The notes below the pieces were generated by a model, which was not told the DNA's origin, did not search any database, and saw only the letters and a list, made by a program, of their open reading frames with translations. A stretch of 64,000 bases of DNA from Thamnaconus septentrionalis. Its lineage: Eukaryota; Chordata; Actinopteri; Tetraodontiformes; Monacanthidae. Made by a program: the position numbers and the translations under genes. The stretch spans positions 8,532,466-8,596,465 of the forward strand of contig CM020514.1 in NCBI GenBank assembly GCA_009823395.1. Direction: 5' to 3'. Below are positions 9,885 through 21,400 of the stretch, piece by piece. The stretch's first letter is position 1. Each line of letters opens with the position of its first letter.

Positions 9885-12025
9885 ATGATGGCGTTATGCG
9901 AAGTTTACTGGGATCGCCATATACCTCTGCCAAAGCTCGCACCGCTGCAGGCCAAAGCCACCGTGGCCCTGGTGTCCCTCCTGTGCTTCGTCAACAGCTA
10001 TGACGGGGAGTTTGTCTTTGACGATTCTGAGGCAATTGTCAACAACAAGGTAATTCCTCTGACTGTGCAGTGACTTTTGTGTAGTCCTGTATGTCTGTGA
10101 GACATCCTGCGTGATCAGTAGTTTCGATTGTGCACATTTTGTAGCAGGTGGCATCATGTAGGGGTCTAGTAGTCTAGACTTTTTTTTTTTTTTGCATTAA
10201 ATATGCATCCACATACGAGTGAGATCATGAAAGACTGGTTATGTATTGTCTAAATGTAAATGTATTGTAAGCAACACAAAGTATTCAACATTTACAGCTG
10301 GACTTTAATTAACTGATGAACAGCAATCACAAGACAAATTTAGTCAAATAAAAAAATAATACATAATGAACACAATTGTATATATAAAAAAATAAAGTTT
10401 CAGCAATAAAGTGCAAAAAGTGGTGCAAACATAAATAAATTATCAACAGCTGCACTAAAGGAATGACTCTCAAACAGATCAGAACATAAAACATCCTTTT
10501 AATCACATTTTTACATGGGAAAGTGAACCAACATATTGATACTTATCTTTGTGCATTTTTTAATGGTTGTACGGTAATTCAGAACCTTCTCTAGTGGATA
10601 TAAGGCGTACCTGTGTATCACAAAGACTACACCACTGGCATCATGCAAATTCTCTTCTTTCCTCCCCCAGGATCTGAGACCAACAACACCCCTGAGCAAC
10701 ATCTGGCACAATGACTTCTGGGGCAGTAACCTGAGTAGCAACTCCAGTCACAAATCCTACAGACCTTTCACTGTCCTCACTTTTAGGTAAGGGCACAACC
10801 CTAACCCAATGTCTGGGCTCAAATAGAGCAAGGCACTGACTGGCAGACAGTGGGGTTTTTTCCCCTCTCCTCAACTGACAGGCCTCAGTCATGAGCAAAC
10901 AGGATGTGTACGTGCAGTTGTTATAATTAGTTGTCCATCAATATTGTTTTTTCAAGGCTAATGCCCAGATTTACAGAGCAGGATGGCAGCTGTAATAATA
11001 AATATGAGTATAATGAGAAAAACACTGTGTATTATAAAGTTGTTTTTTAAAAACATAAATGGAGATAAAGCCAAATATGTAGAAACAGAAATGTGTAATG
11101 TAAGTAAATGTTCTTTGCACAAAAAATTAAAATGAATAAGTTCATTATTTAACTGTTTTAGTCATCAACTGGTCATGTTAAAGGTTAAAAAAAAACCCAC
11201 AAGCAATTGTAACTTTTGATAAGGTGTAGAATGAAGCCCTGAAGGGCCACCTGTTCAGGAAGCCTTTCAGAATATATGATGATGATGATGACTAGATCTC
11301 ATTTATTAGGTGTGACCTCATTATGATGGCTCTATGAGGAACTGTATTTGTGCCATATACCTTTTTATGTCTTCAATTTTGTGTCAGATTAGATTGTATG
11401 ATATTAGACTGTATGCGGAATTCCTGCTTTTACCACACTGACACTCTTAGGAGGTGATTAGCTCCTTAGCTTTTGGATAACAAATCCTGTTGCCATTTTC
11501 CTTGCTGGTTTCTTCAGTGCCCACTTCAACTTTATTAACTGATGAATGTGTGACTCTGCACATCTACCTAAAGATTTGCAGTCATATAATGTTCAATTCC
11601 GTCCAGAGTCCAGTTCTGCAATTCAATTAGCGATTCTGTTTGTAGAAGTCATGCAGCCTTACATTTTAAGTTTATAAATTACTTGCCATTCTTGTGATTC
11701 TCAAAAAAGAAACATTATCAAAGTAACTGCAGATGCACTGTAGATAGATGCCCGGTCAGACGCAAACTCCTTTGTTCACTATACGTTGCCTCCGCTTCCT
11801 TTCTTCAGGCTGAACTACCTCTTGGCGGGAGGCCTGCATCCTGTTGGCTTCCACGTCCTGAACATCATCCTCCATGCTGTTGTGTCTGCCCTCATGATCG
11901 ACGTGTTTGCCATCCTGACTGGAGGACTGGCCCGCGATGAGAAGGGCAGGATGCTGAACTGCGCTCCCAAGACCTCGCTGCTAGCTAGCCTATTGTTTGC
12001 CACGCACCCCGTTCACACAGAAAGC
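9885..12025 (+). other. tmtc4: tmtc4 coding exons 1-3: first membrane helix and luminal catalytic-type loop
   Basis: Exons 9885-10049, 10671-10786 and 11809-12025 encode residues 1-166. A hydrophobic helix at about 23-39 is followed by Asp46-Asp47 in FVFDDSE. This is the position of the acidic pair that GT-C glycosyltransferases use in the first luminal loop (family knowledge; activity here is inferred). Two N-glycosylation sequons lie in the same loop, N75-L-S and N79-S-S; the second sits where human TMTC4 also has a sequon. [11 protein letters not shown] at about 84-94 spans the exon 2/3 junction, the Arg codon being split AG|G. A second helix is at about 108-130, and HPVHTES closes the segment. 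The introns of 621 and 1022 nt hold no recognisable gene. Confidence 0.93.
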
Positions 12026-15000
12026 GTGAGTAGATCAGCTTCAAGCTTTCTTTTTCTTTTCTTTTTTCTAAATGATCAGCTTTGCAGCGACATTATTGTA
12101 GGACAGAACCAGTAGTGCGGCACAATGCAAAACATTTACATTAATGTAACTAAAAATAATGTATTGAGAAGCAGTGTTCTCATGTGTATAGTGTTATGTG
12201 GCGAGGCCCCCTGGAGTGATGGTGGGGGATGGTCACTAGATGAATACTTTGATTTTTTTTTCTTTTTTTTTTTTTTAATAAGTATCCAATCTCAACATGT
12301 TCTTTTTATATTTTGTTTCAACAACGGCCATTGAATTTATTAAAACCCAATGCTCTACTGAATAGCATCACACCACAGAGAAACCTACCAGTAAAATCTC
12401 TCATTGAAATATAGGCATCCACCTTGCCAAGATCTAATCTGTAGCATTTTTAGCTCATCTTAGCTTGAATGTCAAAAGCGACCGCTGCAAGCTGCTCCTA
12501 AACAGAAACAGAAACAGAAAAAGAAAAATATGTTAACAAGAGAACAAAAAAATAAGAGTTGCCATTGCCAGCCTGTTGTTAAAGAGATAAATATGGATGA
12601 AGAAGTTTTCTCAAAGAACAACATACAATGATTCTGAATGCTAGTCTCTGTGGGGAAACATTTCGTTTTTTTCTAGGTCACTTAAAGAGGGCGAGAGTTG
12701 CTCCTAATGTCGGCCCTGTCACATATCCACAGACTTGTGTAGAGACGGAACAAATTCCACGTTGACAGGATTTATCTAATCACCTTGAACTTTTCAATAA
12801 GTCTCTTATCTCCAAATAGAGACATGGATGAAACATGGCTTATCAGCAGAGAAAACACAGGGCCGGGACTTAATCAGCCACGTATTAATCATTTTCAAAT
12901 GCAGGTTTCTCTGGCAAACAACTAGATTCTTTGTCTTGTCTAAGATCTGTTACTGTAGTGAGTCTTTGGAGTCCTGAGGAAACATTGCACTAGTTTTGAA
13001 TTTGGCCTAAAAGTAAACTTTTTCTTCTTCTTTTTTTTTAACAACCTGGCCTCCTCCGCCGCAGCGACGGCATCATGGGAACTTGACAAAGTCTGCCAGA
13101 GGTTTTTAATACTAAACATACAGTGGCTCCACGCCAGGAACAAAAGCTCCGTCTCAGCGGGGGGCCAAGGTGTGCGTGCGGTGGCTCGGCCCAAACTATT
13201 AGCCGGCGTTCGGGATGCTTACCGACCCGGCCGCCGTTTGTTGCCGTTTGCCGTAAAAGCCTGACTGGAGAAGCAGTGATGCCCCCCACCACCACCACCC
13301 TCCTCCACCCCCCTCTACCCTCCCCCTCCCTCTCGATTCCCTTTAATCATGCAGGTCAAGGGCTGGGTTAGACCTGGGGGGTGTGAGGCAGGCACACAGT
13401 CGGCTTCAGCCTGCTGTACGTATCAAAGCAGGCAACCCCAGGATGCCAACCACATTGTACTGTACCCACACACTGTATACAATAAGAAAACACCAACAGG
13501 ATGCTGTGCACTGGTAATGAGAGTCCCCCCACACCCACCCCGCCCTTTTTTTGTTTTGTTTTGTTTTTGTTGTCGTTGCTTTTGAATGAGCTTCCACGCC
13601 TGGCTGAGTGGGCCAATGCAAAGTGAGACGTAATAATTTGAGTTTGATGGAATCCTGAAATAATTAATCAAAGGGGGAGGGGGAGGCGAGTAATGGGGTC
13701 GGGGTGTCATGTGATGAGGGGCTCGTGTGTCAGCAGCCGCGTATCCATTAGTTATTCACAAGGTAAAACCAATATTTCAAAAATTTCAAGAAAGTACAAT
13801 GCGATTTTTTTCTCTTCAGTTACTTGTAAAAAAAATCATGTGTCTTCACCTCCGTCCAAACATAAGGAGCCATTTTCACTTGAAATTTTATGAAAGAAGT
13901 CAAAATTTCGTGGATAAAAGGACGAAATTTTGTGAATAAAGTCATTGTTAAAAAAGGCCGACTCGTAGACTGGACGGATGGTGGATTAACCCAGTTAGCC
14001 ACAGTTAAAAGTGAGCTGCTGAAAACGGGTGCATCTCACAAGGTTCAACCACAGTAATCAGGAACCTGTCAAAAACGGATGCACTCCACTAGACTTGCGC
14101 GCAGAGCCTTTCGACTTTATTCTAGACATTTTGACTTACTTCACGTTGACATTAATTGTATTTTCTTTATCTACTTGTGGCCCTAATCCTCTTCCGTATT
14201 ATCGATACGTCTGAAAAACCACCTAGACGTAAGACTTAGACTTTCTTTATTGTCATTTAGAAAAGAAACACAGCAGTGATTCATTTCACAACGAAATGTC
14301 GTTGCCCAGTTCCGGAGTACAGCAATCTAACTTACAGTCTATTTACAAGCTGAGATAAATATAAAAATATAAAAATATAAAAATATGGATATCTGGAGGT
14401 AGAATGTTGATGTAGCAAAAATAAATAGAGTAAAATATACATACATAGTGTAAACAGTATAGACAGCGACGAGGTGGTGGAGTATAAACATATATATAGT
14501 ATAAAGATAATAGACAGAATACAGTGACCAGGTGGTGGGGGCTGTAGGCTGTATAAAAATGGACATACAGCCTACAGCTGTATGCCCATTTTTAGGCTCA
14601 TGACCTTTTAAGCGATATTTGAGAGGTTTTCGAAGTTCAGGTGTTTCCATGAGCAGTTTTTTAATTGCGATCTTTAGGTTTTGCACAATTCTAGTGGTAA
14701 CAGAAACGCGGTACGTGTGGCGCTGTGAATCTCGTCTCTGATCCTCCTCTCGTCTGTTCTCAAAGGTGGCCGGCGTCGTCGGCCGAGCGGACCTTCTGTG
14801 CGCACTGTTCTTCCAGCTCTCCTTCCTCACCTACTGCAAGGCTTTCAACAGAGGTAGGCTCCCAAGACAAACAAGGGCGACTCCCCAACACTGTTGACAC
14901 GTGCGCTGATGGGCGCCCACCAAGCTGCCTTTTTTTCTATTGATCTAGTCCATTTGAACGGCGGCGAAACCTTTTGAAACACCTACATTTGGCCGCGCGG

Positions 15001-15403
15001 CTCCGCTCGTCCTTAACGGGGTCGGGTCTGGTCTCTGTGTTCTCAGGGAGCGGCGGAGATGACAGGTTTTCCGTCCAGTGGGTTGCGGTCAGCCTCTCGC
15101 TGTGTGCCGCGGCGATGCTCTGTAAAGAACAAGGCATCACGGTCTTGGTACAAAGTTTTTTCTTTTACTCTTTTATTTTGTTGTTGTCACTGCAAAAACC
15201 TTCATCTCGTGCTGTTTTCTGTTGATTCTGTGCCATTCAGGGAGACCTGAGCGGTGGGAACATGATGATTAAAAAAAGCAAAACTCTTTGTTGGATAACG
15301 AGTCAGTTGTCATGTTCCAATCGTCCAGCGTTTTTCCCAGACTTGCAATAGGATCGACGGTGCCGCTCACTAACCTGTATGCATTTTTAAATGCCATTTC
15401 TCC

Positions 15404-15449
<46 letters not shown>

Positions 15450-18400
15450 CTTCAGGGTGTGAACGCAGCCTTTGATGTCCTCCTGATCTGTAATGTTAAT
15501 GTGTATGAACTCAGCCAGAGGCTACTCCTCAGAAAGAATCTGCACGCTGTGAGTTACGCTTTCTTCACCCCAACCCCTCTCCCGCCCCCCCCCCTTTTTG
15601 TGTCATAAATTATGAACTCCCTTATATGATTAATGCCACGCTACGTACAGTGTGTGCGCTCAGCTATAAGGATTCCCCGCTCAGAAAAGAGAGCCTTTGT
15701 GAGTCAACTCCAAGCGCGCGGTGCGTCAGTGACGTGCGGCCGCCTTCTCCCGACAGCTTAGCGAGATCCTGCGAACGGGGCTGCTCGCCCGATTGGCCCT
15801 CATGGGTCTTGGAGGAGTGTCGATGCTCTATGCGCGCTGGAGGATCATGGGAACGGGACCGCCGGCGTTCACTGAAGTGGACAACCCCGCCTCCTTCGAG
15901 GAGAATATATTTCTGCGAGTGAGCCAGACTTTTAAAAAAATATTAATTCACACGCACGCACATCAGTGCGCCAACCATCTAATCCTGGTTTGGTTTTCTT
16001 TCTCTCTCTCTCTCTCTCGCTCTTCCTCCCCCCGTGTGGCCCTCGTCTTCCTCGGTGATTGGCAGATAGTGAACTACAATTACTACTACTCGCTCAATGC
16101 CTGGCTGCTGCTGTGTCCCTGGTGGCTGTGCTTTGATTGGTCCATGGGATGTGTGCCTCTCATTAAGTCAGCCACTGATTGGAGGATGGTGTGGCTGTTG
16201 CTGCTCTGGTGCGTCCTGATAGGCTTGATAAGCCAAGCCTTGTGCTCGCCGGACAGCCAGAGACGGAGGTAAGGGAGCGCCGTCGTCTTCCTCCCCGCCG
16301 CAGACGAGGAAGGAGAGGCCCGCGTTGGTCTCTCCAGGCCCCGTTATGAAAATTGCATCGCGCCCACTCGTCCGCTGCAGTTTGAACCTTGTTTTGCTGG
16401 CGTTGCCAACAGTATCCGCTGCTGGTTTTGTGCCAGTTAGTTTTACAAGAGCAGTGTCTCGTCTTCAGAATAGCTGCTTTGATAAACTGTCTTTGGCCCC
16501 ATAAGGAATATCCATTTCACAAACCAACAGACAGTCTCATATAATATGTAAAGAAACATCAACCTTGAAAATTTTTTTTATTTGATATTCAATGATTGTT
16601 ACTTTGGTTTTCAAATACATATATTATTATACATTATATTTAATGATAATGATTAAACAATAATTTGATTGTCTGATAATTGTCACCAGCGCCCACTGGT
16701 GGCCCACATTTTGAAAACCACTGTCCTAGCACATCAAAAGCATGCCAAATGGAATTTTGTTCATAGTTTAAACCTTGACTTGCTGAATCCAAAGGTTTTG
16801 CTGTAATCTGTATTAGTAAACCAAAAAAAAGGTTTGCAAATTGCCAAACTTTGGGGTGTTAAAACCGTCCTTGGTGGGCAAGACTGTTTCAAATCTCAGT
16901 TTCCCCTTCTGTGTTAACTAGACTGCTACTTCCTTTTTCCTTCTTTTTTTTCATGAGTATCCTGTAGCGGAGTAAACGTGTAGAGTAACAGCACACATTG
17001 CTTTTGTTTGAGGTCAAGTTCTGCCTTTTTATTTTTTCAGGAAGCTTATCAACCATTGAAATGGAAAAAATGAAAAATTTAATCAAATCAAATAAAAAAT
17101 GCTGTCTGTTGGAGGTCGGCAGGCTGGATGAGTTCAATGAGAGACAAAGCCAGACGTGAACAAAGTAAAACTTCCATTCCAAAGTGTAGTTCAGTGACTG
17201 TCAAACCCTCTCCCTCTTGCCGCCAGGACGCTGACCCTCGGCCTGGTGCTGCTGGTCGTCCCTTTCCTGCCAGCCTGCAACCTGTTCTTCAGAGTGGGCT
17301 TTGTCATCGCCGAGAGGGTTCTCTACCTGTCCTCCACCGGCTACTGCCTACTGTTCGCCTATGCTGTGGGACACTGCTGCTGCCGCTGGTCTAAGTACAA
17401 GGTAGGGGTCTGCGCTGTCTGTCTCTGCTATCTTTCTCCACATGACACAAAAAACATCAACAAAAACTTACCTGAAAAAAAAAAAACCATGAAAAATCTA
17501 ACTTATCTAAGTTTTATTTTTCACTGCAGTTACACTTAGTATCAGTGGGTCCGTTAACATGGAAACTGAAAAAATAATTAGTCTGTTTAGTATAAATAAT
17601 TAGTCTCTATTGAAGAACTGGTCAGATGCCAGAACAGTAAAACAGTTAATTGTTCAGTTTCTTTTTGTAATGAAATTAGTGTAAAATAAGAAATGCGCTT
17701 AGAATTTATGACTAAAATATTCATTGAATCTTTTACATGCAGTGTTAATGGTTTCAAGAAATCACATAAAGCTGCTTCCAATTATGGGGTTAGGGGTGTT
17801 TCTAACCAGGCACACCAGTCACTCTCCGCTTGAGTAGTACATCGCATTAAGAATCATCCTGAAGTCTCAAAGGGCATTTTGTATTTATTTTTTTATTTTA
17901 TTACACCCACAAGCCACATGCTCCCCTGTGCCTGTGCACTGTTCTGCCCAGGTCATAACTGGATGTTTCAGCCAGATAATGCCCCTCGGTCTGATAAACC
18001 ACCTTTTATCCCAATACCCCTCCAACACGCAAGAGAAAAGATTTGACTGCTGCTGATCCAGTCAGAGCTCCCTCCCCCCGATCTTGAGTCGTAAATGTCA
18101 AACCTGTGTGATATTTGCCTCTGACGGCAGCTAGTGAAAAATTTTTGAGTGGGAAGTGCCAGTAGCTTGGTGTTTAATTTATTTACTGCAACTCCAATGC
18201 GTTCTCTACAGCCTGAACACCACCCAGGTTATTGCCCTCTCGCTTTATCGTCATGCTAAATGCACGTGAGCCAGTGGAAACGTGTTCTACCACATTTTAA
18301 AGGTCCAATGTGTAAAATTAGGCCCAATTGAATATATTGCCCATAAATACATTAATAAAAGTGTATGCTTGCCGTATAATACAATAAATGTAATTTGGCT

Positions 18401-21400
18401 TTCCTACCCATAGAACAGTTATTGCAAAAATATATAAGAATGTACATGTAGCAAGGGTCTTGCTCCCAGTTAGCTGCAATCTTGCGCTCCCATATTTCTA
18501 AGGAGGCCTGGTGCGGACAATCCAGCCTGCCTGGCAGCACGTTTCGATATTTAGAGTGACTGCTCGCGTCCTCAAATAAACCACTGAAGAAGAAGGTGGA
18601 CGAGGTATCCAGTTTTGTGCGCGCAGGCCACTGTAGTTCCCTGGCAAGCTCTGGAGAGCTGCAATCTTCAAATGTAACCACTTCATGTCGCCGTTTCTTC
18701 TTCAAAATCTCCAAATATGACACGCTTGACCTTTAAAAGTCGGTCAAGAGTGGATGAGCACCAGCAGATGGCGCTCACATGTGGCCCAGAGACATTTTCG
18801 TTGCTTTTGAAACTGGCCTGTTGAATGTGCGACTCCTCTTCTTCTCCGTTTCCAGAAGCTGCTCTGCGCTTCCACCGCGGCGCTGCTGTGCCTGTACGTG
18901 GCCCGCTGCGCCCTCCGCAGTCAGCAGTGGCAGTCGGAGCGCAGCCTCTTCACCAGCGCCCTGGCCGTCTGTCCGCTCAACGCAAAGGTGCCCGTTTTGC
19001 ATTTACGGTTAACGGGTGAGCTGAAGCTGAACTCTGCCATCTCCTCAGGTCCACTACAACGTCGGGAAGAACCTGGCCGACAGCGGGAACGCCACCGGCG
19101 CTATCGGGTATTACCGAGAGGCAGTCAGGTGAGTCTGCTAACTACTAGCTGTGAGCTTGCCCAGCAGCTGTGAGTCTGCGGTATTTAATTTTGTGGGGTT
19201 TTTTTCAGGTTGCATCCTACCTACGTCCACGCCATGAACAACCTGGGCAACATCCTGAAGGAGAGGAACGAGCTGGTCGAGGCCGAGCAGCTGCTCTCCA
19301 AAGCCGTTTCTATTCAGTACGTTTCTTCAAAACCCCGACAAAGAATCTTCGTCATTGACTGGCAAAACTACTACTTCTTTTTTTTTACTGACTCCAGCTT
19401 GTTTTTTCCCCCCTCACAATCCGCGGCAGACGCGACTTTGCGGCGGCTTGGATGAATCTGGGCATCGTTCAAAACAGCCTGCGGGAGTTCGAAAAGGCGG
19501 AGCAGAGCTACTGGAACGCCATCCGCTTTCGGAAGAAATACCCAGACTGCTACTACAACCTTGGACGCTTGGTAAGGGACTCCGACGTTGTTTTCCTGGA
19601 GCCTCTTTAAAAAGGATGAGCAGAAAGTGAAGGGAGAAAAAAAACCGGATAAAAGATGGAAAGTAATAAAAGGGAAGCACTGTGTGTCATCGTTCTTTCT
19701 TCCTGCCTCGACAGTATGCCGACCAGAACAGACACGTCGACGCTCTGAACGCGTGGAGGAACGCCACCATGCTCAAACCTGAACACAGCCTGGCCTGGAA
19801 CAACATGGTCATCCTGCTGGACAACACAGGTACAACATGCATGCAGACATGTTGGAGAAGCGGCCTGTGGGAGCTCACTTCCGTTTTTATTAAATTCCAT
19901 TCACCTCAGGCAAACCGCAGTATGTCTAAATGTAATCTTCACCTTAATCAACCCAAACTTGGCCCTGAAACTTAAGCGATCATCTCGGAAATGTAACGAT
20001 AAAGTTAAAAACACAATTTGTTAAAACCTGTTTATGCATTATTTTCTAAGAACACGTAGAACTAATAAATACATAGATTTAAAGAATCTAGAAACAAAGA
20101 AAAACTTAAAGTGTTCTGATGATCTAAAACACTACAACACATGACTGTTACCAAAAACCTACTTCTACTTCACAATTATAATTTCATGAAATTCAGATTA
20201 AACACATTATAAAACCTGTCAAAGCAAAAGGTTAACAACAAGATTTAGTTTACTGATTGCAATTCAAAAGTGCAATTTCTGAAAGTTGAATTCATAGTTA
20301 GTAATAAGTTGCACTTATTATCATTATTACATTTAAATTGAGTATTCTGGGTTTTTGTTTTTCCACAAACCTCTGTGTTCAGCGTGCCGCTTTGCTCCAA
20401 CATAAACGGCAGACGCGGCGCAGCATTGTGCTTTTGGGAAAGGCAGGAAATCTAAAACAGCCAACGAGATTAGACCGGAAGAGCAGGAATCAGTAATGCT
20501 TGAAATTTATGTATTAAAGCTTTGTGTTGTGAGTTTTGAAGGCGCTCTTCCCTGCCGTGTGGAGAATGCTCTGATTTCCAAAAAGCTCGCGCCGTTTTGT
20601 CAGAAGCTGCTCCCACGGGGGCGGAGTCTCCCCGGAGGGCCCGGGAACCGTCCAATCAGGGCCCGGCGTGTTGTTGATCAAACATGGGCGAGCACAGCCA
20701 GAACAGCGCCCCCTCGGAGTTCCCCCGCCGTATTTGTCCCCCCCCCCAAATCTGACAGAAATAAGACCCCCCTCCTCTCCCCAGCCGCCCCCGCCGGACA
20801 AGAAGAGGCAGAGAAACAGAGAACAATAGGTGTCATTTTCAAATAGCGAGGAATTGGGAATATTCTGCCGCCCTTTGATGCACAGCCCCCCTCGTTTAGT
20901 TGATTCATTACACAAACAAAAGGCAGAATCAGTGTAGATTCGGCAAACAAACTCTCTCTCTCTCTCTCACACACACACTCGCAAGCTGTGTTTAAAAGGG
21001 GACTGACTGGCCATGACTCAGGACCTGCCTGTCTGTCTGCCCGTCTATCTGTCTGTCTCCTCCATTACCAGCCAGACATCAGACTGCTCTGTGGCAGAGA
21101 TCAATAACCCAGTGGGCCTTGTGTTCAGCCTTAATTAGGAGGCTAAACCAATCCCTCCCCGTGTGGAGGGGAAAAACTCTGCTCCAGACACCGCGGCCGA
21201 TAAATACTCTCCCAACGCCAGACACATTCACTGGTTGGAAGTTGCTTTTCAGAACCAACGCGTTATCGCATTTCCAGCGAACATGCAGAGGTCTTTGTTA
21301 GGTTCCTCTGTGTGACTTTAAAGGAAAGATTCTTTTTTTCTTTTCCTTCCCGAGACTGCGGTGAATGATTGATTTTCTTAAAAGAACTCTATAGATTTGA

